The notes under the pieces: model-generated
Database searches by the model: none
Seen by the model: only the letters and a program-made list of their open reading frames with translations
Told to the model about the DNA's origin: nothing
Made by a program: the position numbers and the translations under genes
Shown: positions 50,001-63,367 of the stretch, piece by piece
How the letters are laid out: the number at the start of each line of letters is the position of its first letter
Numbering within the stretch: position 1 is the stretch's first letter
DNA from: Marisa cornuarietis
Lineage: Eukaryota; Mollusca; Gastropoda; Architaenioglossa; Ampullariidae
Direction of reading: 5' to 3'
Assembly (NCBI GenBank): GCA_004794655.1
Contig: SMMW01000521.1
Span: 2,878,501-2,942,500 of the forward strand
DNA: 64,000 nucleotides

Positions 50001-50368
50001 AATGCACACTTCCAGATACGTAAGGCTAAGTTTGCAATATTCTGCAATATTGTATAGCCAAGCTACACAACATCAATGATGGAGACAAATACATTACACC
50101 ATGATGAAATAAAATGACCAAGCTCATTTATGCCTTTACTTCAGTTCCAAGAAATCCAAGCAACGGGTGCAAACTGCTTCCATGTTGCTATCGCAAATTG
50201 TCTCCCTTGTTTCGCAGAACCTCCAACTGATGCATATTTCTTGCAACCTCACTCCGCCAGCAGGTCTGTCTGTACTCTTAATAGGCATGATCTAACACAT
50301 GCTCTTCCCAGGGCACACAGAGGGGTTAATTATCATCGTAGCTTCGAGTTCTGGCCTGTTTCTGGACT
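44042..50368. other. Intergenic between Ig array and SLC16 gene
   Basis: 44042-44400 is homologous to the 3'UTR of copy D and is probably the 3'UTR of E. A short tandem duplication (AGAGAGACTAGATATA) lies at 44889-44925. The rest is AT-rich with no exon recognised. The right part probably holds the 3'UTR of the minus-strand SLC16 gene; minus-strand AATAAA hexamers occur (for example at 49785-49790) but none can be chosen. Confidence 0.5.
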
Positions 50369-53300
50369 TCAGTTGTCAAGATCCACTTCCTCAATTTTTA
50401 GGGTTTCTCTGATGGCCATTTCCTCTGGATGCGTATCGGCAACCTTCCCTTTCTCTCTGTTCTTCAAGCAGCGCAGAGGTATACCAAGAAGACCAGAGAG
50501 TAGTAAGAGACCTCCAGCCAAATAAAAACAGCCATTGACAGATTGAGTTGTGTCCAATAAACGGCCTGTTTCAAAAAGAGTACAGTTGCCATTAGTCTTC
50601 TTTAGCATCTTGCCTTGTGCAAAAAAGTGGTATCAGAAAATTATTTTCAGATAAATACAAGAAGTATAAAATGCAATGTTGTTTATGCGGAGCCAGCTAC
50701 TAAGGCTTTATCACGGCAATGCATGCCCAAGAAAAGAGCTGAACCCAGGGCAGCCAACCCTTACTGGACTGGTTACAGGTGCTAACCGTTGCACCACGGG
50801 ACCACCATACAGACTTGGGCAAGCTAAATATGTCCTACACTAACAGCTCACCTGCAACAGGTGCTCCCACCATTGTAGCAATACCTTGGAAAAGAATCAG
50901 GATTCCGAAAGATTTTGTCAGCATCTCAAGACCCAGAAGTTCCACTAAGAGAATAGACCGCAGGGACACAAACACAGCTGCAAAACAAAAAAAAAACGCT
51001 CTCTCCGTAAGATGTTGAAGCACAATGCTTTTGGGAATAGACAGTTCAACTAGTACTACATCAGTTATCGCTGACAATCTCATTAGCATACAATTATTAT
51101 AATAAAGGAGCTGGAAAGAAAACTTATTGTAGCACTTTTAAAAACAAAGAAATAAAAATATATTTTATTTTCCAACTGCATGAAAACCAGTCAATACCAT
51201 GCAAACAACTGCAATCAACATGTGAAGAAAAAAGTGGTATTAATAAGTGCCTTCAACTTTTCTTAGCACAGAAAAGGGAAACCAAAGACTCACCTACACA
51301 TACGCCAAAGACAGCAGCATAGACACACAAGAGGGTGTAAGACTCGCAAAACCCCACAAGTAGTGTTCCTATGCCTGCCACAATGAGGGCCCCATTGTTT
51401 AGATGGAGCGGATTGGTCCAGGGCCTGTCAGCAATCCAGCCTGAGATGATGCGACCAATAGTGTTGGTAACACCAATAAGAGACAAAAGGAAGATAGCCT
51501 CCCCATCTTCATACCCAAGCTCACTTGCCTTGAAAGTTATGTAGAAGAAAGGGATGAAGAAAGCTGAAAAGAAATGATTAAATATTAGAAAAATCCTGAG
51601 AAAGACAACACAAAAAAATGTAAAAATTCTATTCAAATTTGTTTTTTTTATAAAAAGCATCTTTTAAAGCATTTTACCCTCATGAGAGCGTAAGCAATGT
51701 AGTCACTTCTGAAATGTGTCAGGATAAATATACAGATCGAAATATACAGGTCAAGATACAGGTCAAAACAATAGATTTCAGGCTGTACTGCAAACTTCTT
51801 TTAACAACTCACCAAACAATGTTAAAATGCTGGCAATGACAAGCAAAGCAAAGAGAGGGCTGCGTAGGAGCTGAAACTCAAACATGTCCCGCATTGTGTA
51901 CAGCAGCTTCTTGCAGGTGTGCTGGCTCTCCCTACGCAGCTGTGATGCCATGCTCTCAATGCTGCACTGGCTGAGGTTCTGCGGAATGCTCAGGAACGAG
52001 CCGGCGACAAAGGATGCAGAGGAAGCGGCAGGGTTGGTGTAGCACGCATCCTCCAACGATCTGTGGGAGGTGTGTTGAATGCTGGGACAGCTCCCGCTGA
52101 TTGGTCCATTCAACACCTGTACACTGATGATACTTGCATCTAGGCCAGGCATTCCAGAAGCTCCCGTGAAAATTATGGGATTGTTGACTGAGTGGAAGCA
52201 GCTGATGTTTATTGCTTGCTGATCATTCTTCTCATTTTGTGCGATGCTCAGAAGCAAGTCGAGTGAAATGGAATCAGACATTTTCTGAGCGTCTGTGCAC
52301 ACACCACTGTCGTTTGAAGCACTGCTATTTGGGGAGTCAAGCTTGCCATCCATCCTGCACTCCTCCACGGGTTCCGTCTCACTTGAGGCCTTGGAACTTG
52401 GCCTGTAAATTGGAGACAGTCGACTCCCATTGCTCTCTTTCCGAGCCTCGTTGACTGCATCAATTACGATACTGGGAATGCCACAGGTTGCCAGGCTGGT
52501 CTTGCTTTTGTTCAGACTCTGTGAGCTGAAGCCCAGTGAACGCTTGAACCGAGCAATGAAGGAGTTGTTCCTCTTGCACTCAAACAGAACCGGATCGATC
52601 TTGATAAGGCGGTTGTCTTTCGTGATGATGCAGTTGTCAAGTGAGCCATTTGAGATGGTGCGCTGTCGCTTCTTTTCTTCAATGAGGGCTTTCATAATGG
52701 CACCTCTCTGAATTTCTACTTGTGACTGATAGCATGATCTGAAGGGAATAAAAATCAAAGGCAACCAAGTTATCAGTCTGTTAATGTTCTTATTTTATCT
52801 TTTATGTGCATCATTGAGAAACAAAAGGCTTAACAACAAATGTGACCACAGTCACCAACTTAACATTTTCCAAGGCTGTTATTTTCTGAACTTTTAGCTA
52901 TTCCTCTGGTCTTTGAAAATATTTCCCTTTTTGTTGAACATCCCCCCATCCTTCATTACACGTACTTTCGTTTTAGCCGGACTTTGTCCATTGGCCTGAA
53001 TATGGCGCCGCAGGCAACACAGTTCAAGACTATTCCAGCCAAAATAAGGTGAGCACCTCTCCAGTCATATTCATCAATAAGCCTTTTAGCTAGAGGGGGA
53101 AATAGGAATGTTCCGATGCCTGTACCACAAACAGCTAGACCTGTTGCAAATGCCCTTTTCTTGTCAAACCAATGTCCAACAGTCACAATGGCAGGGAGAT
53201 AAATCATCCCAAAGCCAATACCTGTGTAAAGGACATAAGACAATGATGAGTAAAACAAGACAAGAATTTTCTTTAATGCCATGTCTCCATCACCTAGCAT

Positions 53301-55919
53301 TCCTTTGAACTGTAAAATGTACAGCCTATGTATCTGCTTAGTTTTGTGGGTATTTATCTTTATCATGTCTTTCAAATATGAGCACTGCGATAGCCAAACA
53401 TTCGTCCAGCTGAAACTAAAATCATGGTGAACAAATATGTAGAAGACAGTATGTGCATTCACAAGTGTATGTGCATTCATGCGCATGTCTATCTGTACAT
53501 GCAGAAATTAGCATGGTGCATGTGCCCTTTTATCTAGCAGTGTTCAGTTTTCAAATGCATGAATCTGTTACAGGTTATTTTTAAATGGTAAATCAGTTGA
53601 ACATAAAAACATACATAAACTCATGTTATGTTCTAGAGTGACCCTACTCCTAAGACGTGAAATTTTATGAGTGACTGTTCATTGCCAGAACTGTAATGGA
53701 ATAATTACTGCTAAAATCTGAAATGCATTCCAGAGATATGATTTATCATTTCTCTAGTTTTACAACACCACTGTCATTATGCCACAAAAATTAACTATGA
53801 GATTACAAGAAAGTAAATTGTTAAATTCACGTAAGACAATGCAACATGCACAAAGCCAGACTCACCTCCAATTACACCAAAGGTGGCAATAAGCATTTCA
53901 TTGCTTGAAGCTTGTGTGCTGAGAATAAAGCCAGCACATGCAATCACAGCACCGACCATTGTTACTTTCCGGCTACCAAATCTCTCTGCCAGAGTGCTCA
54001 CCAATGGTCCTACAAGAAAAAGTGAAAAAATGACAACCAATTCTTTTTAAAACAAATAAAATTCTACAGTAAACCTTATTGCAGCATGGTTGGGCAAGCA
54101 CAATAAATAAAATGTGGAACCCCAGTTGGACCCAGTTGTCTGGCACAGCCATTAAATGCTTTAACTTCAACAACTATCTGGACCATCCTAGACCAGATCT
54201 TACAGATCATATAAATGACTTTACAGACCAGTTATCCAAGATGGTATTACTATGTCACCCTATATGGAATTCTACCCTCCTGCCGAAAGAAAGAAAAGTG
54301 TATGTGTGTAAAATTGAGGTATGTGACTTGAAAAAAGTTTCTTCTTCATAAACATACAAACTGTGCATTCCTGCATATAACAATCATAACAGAGCAAGTT
54401 TAAGTTTCTGACATTTGATCTGGTATTGTAAAAGTAGTTTTTACAAAATGTGAATGATGAACTATAACGGTACTATATGTTTTATTTTACCAGTCAATTA
54501 TCCAATGATAAATTGTTTGTAACACAGGAAAAGTAAATTGTTAAATGTAAGATCCACTTTTATGTCCTACTATGAAGGTAAAATGTAAAATAATATGTTT
54601 TAGTCACATGTGGTTCAGTCTAATTAAAAATGATTCTATGGACTGAAAAACTAGTCACTTATAGCTAATGTATAAAGACAATATCTACTGAACTTTGACC
54701 ATCATTGACAGGCTAAGAAACAAACATAAGCAAAGCTATGATATTGGTGTCCAATCCCTAAAATGCATCTGGTTTTCAGACACCAGTCCAATCTACTGGG
54801 TTTTTTAATCTCTTAATCATTTAATTGTTGAAAGTTTTACATTCCTCTAACCTCCTCGAACCCCACCAATTTGAGGTCTTGATGACCAGGAATTGCTACT
54901 CTCATAAACACGTCAATGAATCAATGATTTCTCACAAAGCTGCAACTCTCCAACATGAAGTATTAATCTTGTTGGTTATAATAAGAAAATACTGATTCCA
55001 ACTGTAATGATAAAAGCAGGGAAAGGAGACAAAAATAGGCTATGATGTACCAAAGGGTAGATACTGCTTCCTTGTTACGTCTAGCCCAAGGCAAATTTCA
55101 AGAAGGAATACAATCTGACAAGCAGTAGATACTATCTAGCACTTTCTGCACAACTCCAAGCAACAGAAACACATAATACCAAAATCTATCAACAGCAGAA
55201 TTTTTTTTTTAAAGTCCTTGCCACGAGTGACAACTGTAATATTCAGTGCAGAATGTGGCTGCTTTTTAACATCCATAGAAAGCTTGCCAACATTATGTGC
55301 ACCAACTGCATATGTTTTCTGTTAAATTCTTCCTAACGAACGTTTTATATCTTGCTTTTTTCTTCAAGGTTTGGAATGCTGCCGTATTTTTCACTTTGTT
55401 GGTTTTAGACAAAGCCCCTGACATACATATAAAAGCAAACAAGAAAGATACAGTACAAATGAACAAGCACACACATGAACAACTTCATAATTTTGGCCAA
55501 CATTCCAGAAACCTTTATTTTTTAATCCACCTTATAGTCTGCATAATAATCCGTTCATATTTTAAAAATAAATATAGATAGAGAACTAAGTAGGGCTACT
55601 CACCAATTGTCAGGTAGCATCCTGCTAGTAAAGATCCCACCCAGCCAACCTGTTCATTTGTGGTGTGAAACTCTTGTTTGTACTCCTCCTTAAAAACACC
55701 AAATGAATAGCAAATGCCATCCACAATGATGTTGCAGATCAGGGAGGCAAGGACCACCATCCACCCCCAGCCCCCATCAGGCAATGCCTCCTCATCTCTC
55801 TCAGCATCAGCCTCAGCTTCAGCCTTAGCTTGGGCGATTTTTTTCAGCTCCTCAGGACTTGCTTCTCTTCTTCTTTTATCCCGAGCCATTACTCTGGTGT
55901 GTAATTCACATGGTATTTT
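50369..55919 (-). CDS. SLC16 monocarboxylate-transporter-like protein (734 aa)
   Basis: Coding exons on the minus strand: 55889-55604, 54009-53866, 53221-52966, 52738-51813, 51563-51294, 50977-50852, 50565-50369. All have good GT-AG sites; the sum is 2205 nt including TGA. The start is ATG at 55889, after an acceptor at 55920, so 55890-55919 is 5'UTR and an upstream noncoding exon must exist. The N-terminus is charged with an Ala/Glu-rich helix, followed by the family signature LPDGGWGWMVVLAS. The first half has SFGVFKEEY, RFGSRKVTMVG, GHWFDKKRAFATGLAVCGTGIG and DWRGAHLIL. Exon 4 encodes a Ser-rich loop of about 290 residues before TM7 (SPLFALLVIASILTLFG). The second half has GVTNTIGRIISGWIADR and GALIVAGIGTLL. 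The MFS fold with 12 helices fits MCT12/MCT14-like members. The substrate cannot be read from sequence. Confidence 0.9.
50690..50812 (-). mobile_element. tRNA-like SINE in SLC16 intron 6
   Basis: The minus strand has an A-box-like GTGGTGCAACGGTTAGC and a B-box-like GGGTTCAGCTC, then a 3' body with AGCCTTAGTAGCTGGCTC. The same body occurs at 63120-63367, so this is a second SINE family, different from the one in the Ig introns. Confidence 0.65.
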
Positions 55920-56039
55920 CTGAAATAAGAAAACAAAAAAAATCTGTTGGTCACTTCCATAAGCAATGTAGCATAATTCACTTTGTTTTTTTTTTAAATC
56001 CAAGTCACTTCCTAAAGGTAAACAGTCACATTCTGCCAT

Positions 56040-59000
56040 TCTAAAAAATGTTTAATAATAAGACTCAGAAACAGAATCAAAGCAGTAAAATATGGATGCA
56101 GCACTTCTAAAATTTCGTCTCTCTGAGCAGATCTACGTTACACAATGGCCTAAAATGACCAAAATAAATGCAGTATTCAAAGGGAGGCAATGCATTTTAA
56201 TATTAAAAACTAATGTACATCAGGAGATCAGTGCTGGCAACACTAGTGAATTTTTGTCTGCCCTTTTTGTAGAGGAAGGTGGTAGCAGTTTAACAGTATA
56301 GTCCATAAAGATACTTTCCATAATTATAACACTACTAAGAATTTGTAAGGTGCATTTCCCCATGTGGAGGCAAGCCTAATGCATTGTACCCAAAAAACTA
56401 CAGACCAACAGCATAAACTGTCAGCATACAGATGACATTTTGGCAAATATTACCATGCAGTAAATAAGAAACCTGTACTTCATGAATCATTTATTAAATA
56501 AGACCTGCGGTGCATCACTTTTTTTAAGAATTGCTTAATAAATGCCACCAAGGTGAAGAAGAGCGACAAATATTTTGCAGCGACAAATATTTTGCAGCCC
56601 GGGTAGTCTGCTCAATGCAGCGCAGCATAAGTAGTTTCATCTTAATCCTGACAAGTCATGGAAAGAAGGGACACACAACACCAGAGCAGTTCAAAGGGGT
56701 GAGCAGCTCACAGAGCTACAGCAAGGTCACAGAGTTAGCTCTCAAGCAGCCAAGCCCCAGACGCCACTGACTTTGACCTGGGGTGAATAACTGGGACTAG
56801 TATTGTGCAGGAATAATAGCCCTACCAGCAACACAAAACCTCTAACCCTCCTAATAAAAATAACAAGACGCTTCAGTGCCACTTCAGTGCCTCTACTGGC
56901 ATAGAAACAAACAGCATCAAGTCAAATTTTTTTTAGGCATTTGTTTTCAATCCATGTGCATTAGCAGGGGCACTTTTTCTCCCTCTCCTCTCGCATTTAA
57001 CAATTCAAAAGACTGGCATCAAAACCGCAGGTTTCCATTTGCTGCTTTTCGCTGTATGTGTGGATTACATAAAAAATGAGACTACAGACTGCAACATTAA
57101 ACATATCATACCCTTTCATTTAAAAATTATACAAATTATGCATTTTGAAGTGTCGACAATTCCATAACATATAAATAGGCCACAAAATAAATGCTTAAAA
57201 TGTCATATCGTGTGTGTATTGTGCAGCTGTGAAGATGGACTCGCCTGTCTTCATTTGCTTAATAAAAAAAGTACTTCCTTGACCTTTTTTGTGACATCCA
57301 ATGACTACACAGTAATCCATGGCACAGTGCCAAAATGGCTGTATGTCACTGAATGTCTGACATTTGTAAATTACTTACTCGCCACTCCAATCTCAAATTC
57401 AGAAAGGCAAATGTGTACTTAATTAGGTCTGAATCCACCCCATTCATGTAACCAAAAAAAAATATATATATATATCAGCAACGATCCTAGTGTTAATTAT
57501 GTCATTAGAAAACCAACACCGAAGAGATATAAGTGTTGTCCTATCCTTGATGAAGGTTAGTGGGTTGTAAAACATGACTGTCCAATAACAGTGACAAGGT
57601 GGGGGGGGGGGGCAAGACTAAATAGGGGCTTCCAATCTAAAATTTCTTATTAACTACCCCAGTCCACAACTACCACCCAGCCAAAACAGTGACACCACTG
57701 TAGTCTACCAACTTCCACTTTATGTAGCAGCAGAATGTACCTTACTGAGTGATACTTCACTGCAGCATAACACCAGCCTAACAACCATTTTCTCAAAACA
57801 CCTGTGCACACTGTCACTTGGAGGTGGCAGATGAAATAACAAGATGACCCCAGGTGTTCAGATAAGCTGTGACCTATGACCCTGTAGACTGACCCATGGA
57901 CTGCCAGCTGCACAAGGTGACCTGACTGACCCCTTGAGAGGTTATCAAATCTGATGCTGTCTGACAAATCAGCAAGAGACAGCCATACCTGTATTCATTC
58001 TAAACATATCGTGATTTTTTTTTAATTAGCAAGCCATTAACATGCTGATACACACTTATCTGAGCCAAAAAGAAAAAAAATCTAATCAGAATATTAGGTA
58101 AGCGAAACATGTCTATTGTGCAAGACTTGTATGCTGCTTTAATCAGTCATTCCCAGACCCATGCTGCATACTGCCTCATAACAGCCCAGCAGAATGCTAC
58201 AAGTGTTAACTGTTTCTCTTCTCATCCAAAAAGCCTACAGTGGTACAGTGATTCTATTGTTTCAGTGTGATGACTACATGGGGTGGTTTGGTACACATAT
58301 ATAAAGACTAAAACAACACTAAAAAGAACATGCAAAAACAATACAGCTTAATCAGTGCAGAAAGATAAGACAACTCTTCTGTGTTGCAGGTCACATCTTC
58401 AGGTCAACAGTTCTGCTCATGCTGCTGGGCAGCTGTGAATAGAAAAAGTGACGCAAGCTCATTGCATCAGGAAGAAATGTGGCACTGCTATCAGTTTTCT
58501 TCTTCGGTTTCTTCATCTCGAGGGAAATTATTACTAATCTGATAATATAGCAAAAAATAGCAGCAGGCCAATTAATCTGACAAAATCATGGCACACGCCT
58601 CGCAACTCCTGGCTAGATCTGGTGTTTCACTTAAACAGATTCTTGCTGCATGTTTTCTTGTCACTTTTTCATATTACAATTTCATATTTTACAAGCATTA
58701 TCATTCAAACTTACAAACAAATCTTGACAGCTATGACTTCTTAAAAGTGTGTGTGTGTGTGTGAGTGAGAAAGAGTGCATACAGTGCATGCTTTGAAGTA
58801 AGTGTTAACTGTTTAGCAAAAGATCCTAAAAGATGTTCAGAAAGAACAGCACAATTATCAGCATAAAAGCAGAAACACTTCACACTTGTACCATCAAAAC
58901 CATGCCCTTCTCACTTTTTGATGTCATATACAAAATCTCAGTCATTTGAAATACAATTAATCCCCCAAGCAATTGCTAGTACATCTTAGCATCATAGAAT

Positions 59001-62000
59001 TCAAACAGGTGTAGTTGGTGTCCTTGGGTTCAGACTACAGGTGTACTCTTCCTTTTATTATGCATTTAGTACAGGCCACAACTTGTATTATCAGTTCTGA
59101 TTACATGTCCTATCATTATGTGATAAGTGCTGCAGGTGATTTGGATGTTGTTGGGTTGGGAGGGGACCTTTCATATGGGGAACAGATTTCTTGTAATTTC
59201 TTACTGTTCAGCACAGCTTCTTAAAACTGAACTGGATTTATCACTTTGTAACACAGTCATTTGTACATATCCTTTTCTTTAACCTTCTCTCTACTCTCCT
59301 TCACCCTGGTATGGTCCTTGACTTCTCACCAAAATGTAGTGAACAGAAAAATAAAAAAGAGGTCAGGGAAAGAAAGGAGTGACAACTACTTGTACAAAAC
59401 AGTCATGTTACTGCAAAACAGTGCTTTCCTCCATAGTCATCTTTCCCCTTCCTTTTAAGGCATAGTTATGCATGCTGTTTAACAGTTATTTGAAAGTTTA
59501 ACCAATTATCTACACTACACTAGTTTCAGTTTTGCAGAAAAAAACTGAATCATTTTAAAAATGTTTGCCAGAGAAAGACAAACAACAATAACACAAGATG
59601 GAATTCTTAACAATGTGCATGGATTATCTTGCTGAATACTAAGGTGAAGGGATAATTCTGCCCCACTGCTCTCCATTGACCCATCAAACAGACACTTCTG
59701 CTCAGCCTAACAACTACATCACACTTCTACAAATTTCATCGAGACATCTGAAATGCCAGTTTCCTGCAGCCAAAGGGTTAGCCCTATAGTCATTTCTTAA
59801 AAAAATTTCCACAGTGATTATACAGCAATTTAGAAAGCGAGCTGCTGCATTAAAAAACAAATTTTCTACAGAACTATATACCTTGAAATGCATTCCTCTG
59901 CAATGTCGGAACTGATCAAATACCTCTACTTTTCCCACCTTTTATTTTAAGAAGTTTCAATATACAGCTATACATTTTTGACAGAATATCAAAGAGTTAA
60001 CCTACTATGCAATCATCTTCCTATGAGCTACACACAGAAACAAAACTTACTAAAGCATTTATGCAGTATTTTATGTCACCAAAAGCAGGTTAAAAGCACT
60101 TAGAAAAAAAAAATACAGAGATATAATAAAATTAATGGTATCTGGTCTCGAAAGCAAAAGAGCTCATTGCATGCTCAGTTAGTGCAGCCACTTAGCCCCC
60201 AAAATTACACCAAAACAACCACTTTATATAAATAAAAGGCCCACAAGTGCAACTACAACCTTTTCATCTTCAATCTCTGGAAGCTCTCTTTACAAACACT
60301 TGCCAGGAGTTTTCTTACTTTAACATTAAAAAAAAAAAACCAAATGCTTTGTAAGATACATGATGGGCTTTTTCCAGGACAGTTAACCTACATTTTATCT
60401 AGGCCACCAAGGCAGTTTTCACTGCAGGTAGTGTCAGTTTCAACCTCATCTGAATACTTTACCACCTTCAAGCTATCAAAACACACACCCCTCCTCTTCC
60501 TTAGTAGGTCCAGTATGCTACTTGGATCTTCACATGCTATTCCCCCCACCCCCATTAGTGACAGATGTTGCAGACATTTGCAAGCTACTAAAATTACCTT
60601 CCCTTGCTTTCAGCCCCTCTCTACCACCAGCCTTTTGCAATATGATCTGCTTGTCAAGAAAAGAAATGAGATGATATGTCTTAACGAATTCTGCCCAAAA
60701 TGGTCCTGGTTATTTGTTTCTGATCTCTCATGCACAGATACATACATCAATTTTAATTACCTTTTACAATAAAAAAATTCTTTTAAACTGAAAAAGAAGG
60801 CCTTTAGCTTTTGCTGTTTATATATTTCAGTCTTATACATGAGCAAAAAAGGATACAGTTAGCAAAGGTGTAAACCTAGGATTGCACATGACATACTGAT
60901 GCTTCATATTCATAATAATCAAGGGGGTTTCTAGACCAATGATTAACACAGTAGGTCCTGCTTCCAACTACAGTTGCTGTGTCTTCTTTGGTCACAAAAC
61001 AGCTGTCAGAAATGTGCAATAAACTGCCAGTGTTTAATGAATTAAAAATGTTGGGATTTTTGGACATTGCCCACTCCACTACCCTCTACATCACATGCAA
61101 ACATTTTTTAGATTCTTTTTACCAATAATTAGAGAAAAAAACAGATCAAGATACATTAACATTGATTATCTTCATGTTCACCCTGACCCAGAATGTCAAG
61201 AAAATTGTATAATTATCAGTGGTAGGAATTGTAGTAGGTCTGGCATTTTTATGCACATCCCTAACATCTAAAACAGTAATGAAAATATTAGCTTTCATAT
61301 TTTAATCTTACATGATTGGACCTGAAATCTCTGTGAAGAATAATCAAAGCAATTCGAATTTTTCAAGCTGCACCCATATTCGCACTGTAGCTAGGTAATG
61401 TTATGTTAAAATGGCTGACAAATGCATAAACATTTACTAGCCTGTTCTTAAATTAAAACTGTTTGAGGTGATGCTCTTTTTCTCTCACACTAAATGAAAA
61501 TTTGTGTATTGTTTATAAATTACTAAACATAATCGTACTCATCCGGTTACCACATACACTGTTACACTGTGTTGTCTTAGTCATCACTGTGATTCATTAG
61601 GAAAACCTCTGCATTTAAAAAAAAAAATAATAATTGGAATAATTCGTCGAGTATCCTTACAATACTAACCGTATTTCGAACCACTTAAGTCAGGGTTTAT
61701 CATTCGACCGTTGGTCAGAATTTGACTCCTGTCTATGGGAGGGTTGTCACACACATCCTGCTCGACACGCCGTTCTGGTATGCTGTAACTCGCACACGTC
61801 TCGACAAAAGGCTAGTAATAATGCTTACATCAACTTGCCCTTCCTCCGGTGTCGGACAACGGAACTGTGCAGTCGGAGACACTATTTCCTCTGAAACCGA
61901 AACTCCTTCTCGACACTTTTCAAGTCGTTTATTCCCATCCTTAATTTTTTTTTAAACAAAAAAGCTGACTTCTTCGCTGTGTAAAAAATAATCCTGTCAA

Positions 62001-62460
62001 TCACATGTGCACTTTACTGATGTGATATTTCTTTTATTAACATGGTTTGCAAAATGTTTTCGGACTCAATCATTCCATCTACTGCCACAGTGCCTCCTGA
62101 TTATTCATCCAGTGCGCCGAAACTCTTCTTTTAACCGACAGTTACGTAATACACAGCGTCATAAAAATAGCCCGTATTCCATCGATACCGCGACTGAAAA
62201 AAAAACACACCACTTCAGAATCAGTCCGAAAGAAGCGATCTCAATGCAACTCTTGTTTTTAATTTTAAGCGTTGCTCAGCAACCAGCTAGTCAGGGAATA
62301 GGCACCACCTGCCCAGCATCACGTAGTACCTGATCCCGCAAAGGCTCAAAATGCAGTTGCTCTGTCACGAGGGACTGAGATCGCCAATTCTGCATTTGCT
62401 GAGTCGTTTGTTTTCGGGAATTATTGAATTATTAGCAGCCTCTGGGTAGGAATAAGGGAA
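56040..62460. other. No gene recognised; probably 5' intron of the SLC16 gene
   Basis: AT-rich sequence with short homopolymer and dinucleotide runs (for example a G run at 57600-57612). No exon with convincing homology on either strand. Because the SLC16 start exon begins at an acceptor, its 5'UTR exon and promoter should lie here or further right. Confidence 0.5.
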
Positions 62461-62465
62461 CTGTG

Positions 62466-62567
62466 ATGGAGGCTATGGAGCTCGGTGGTTTATTTTTTCC
62501 CTCTTTGCTACGACTATGCACAACAAGCGAGGTTCGCTGCACTTATGCGTTGCCGTTCCTCACAAAG
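62466..62567 (+). other. Possible first exon in a CpG-rich region
   Basis: ATG at 62466 opens 34 codons that end exactly at a near-consensus donor (AAAG|GTAAGT at 62568). The surrounding 62.45-63.0 kb is the most CpG-dense part of the window. The peptide matches nothing I recognise. It may be a divergent transcript from a shared promoter with the SLC16 gene, or chance. Confidence 0.2.
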
Positions 62568-62569
62568 GT

Positions 62570-63000
62570 AAGTCAAACGACTCGGTCGTCTGCTGCAGCG
62601 AGAAGACGCCGGGCGCATAGCAACTGCGTAGAAAGTGCTACGTGGTTATCGGGCTTGCGATCTGAGCATCCATCCATCCGTCCAGCGAGCGACCGCATTT
62701 CACAAGCCACACGCGCGCGAACTCGTGCTTAGTGTCGAGCGAGGGCGCAACGATGCTATCGTGCCATCAGTACACAGCCTGCCAACTTTTTCACCATCTC
62801 GTCAAACTCTTCCTCACTTCACAAAACTTAAAGAAGTTTGAAAAGTTATCTCACATCTGAGCGATAGTGGGCTGCTTCGCTCGCCAACGTTCTCTCGAAT
62901 GCGTCTCTGAACCGAACGACAGCGGCAGCCTGAAAGTTGGTCAAAGGACGATAACTCTCGCGAAGCACCAGCTAGCGACAACTCGCTTGCTGACGTCATG
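62570..63000. promoter_or_regulatory. CpG-rich candidate promoter region
   Basis: CG dinucleotides are frequent (CGCCGGGCGC, CGAGCGACCG, ACGCGCGCGAAC) against an AT-rich background. It lies upstream of the minus-strand SLC16 gene and could hold its promoter. No clear TATA box was seen on the minus strand. Confidence 0.3.
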
Positions 63001-63119
63001 TCATGTTAACCTGCTGTGCGATTAATGTATCCGTTGTAAGGTCTTTTGAATTGTCAAACCTTATTAAAGCCAACAAAGTGCAGGTATTTTTTATCGTTAC
63101 GTTTCCCTGTAAGAAATGT

Positions 63120-63367
63120 TTGGTGTGCGCCTAATGGTTGGGTAGGGGCTGAGTGGTAGGGGTCCGGTAAAGCGCAACTATGTGGGGGGATTGGTGTTTT
63201 TACGCCGAGCCAGCAACTAAGGCTATAGCACGGAAAGGCAGTCAACCCTGTAAACAGATGCCACATGCAGAGAATAAGCGGCGTGCCTGAGTCGAGAATT
63301 GAACCCAGGACAGGCAACCTTCACTGTATTGGTGACAAGTGCTAACCATTGCGCCACCTGGCCGCCC
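63120..63367 (-). mobile_element. tRNA-like SINE
   Basis: Minus strand: a GGTGGCGCAATGGTTAGC A-box region, a GGGTTCAATTC B-box, then the family body with AGCCTTAGTTGCTGGCTC. It is the longest copy of the family also present at 50690-50812. Confidence 0.7.

Noticed and set aside
50130..50525. 131-codon plus-strand frame at the 3' end of the SLC16 gene
   Set aside because: It overlaps the last SLC16 coding exon in antisense and shows no known motif.
52212..52711. Plus-strand frames in the SLC16 locus
   Set aside because: Shadows of the large minus-strand exon 51813-52738, which has splice sites and family motifs in frame.
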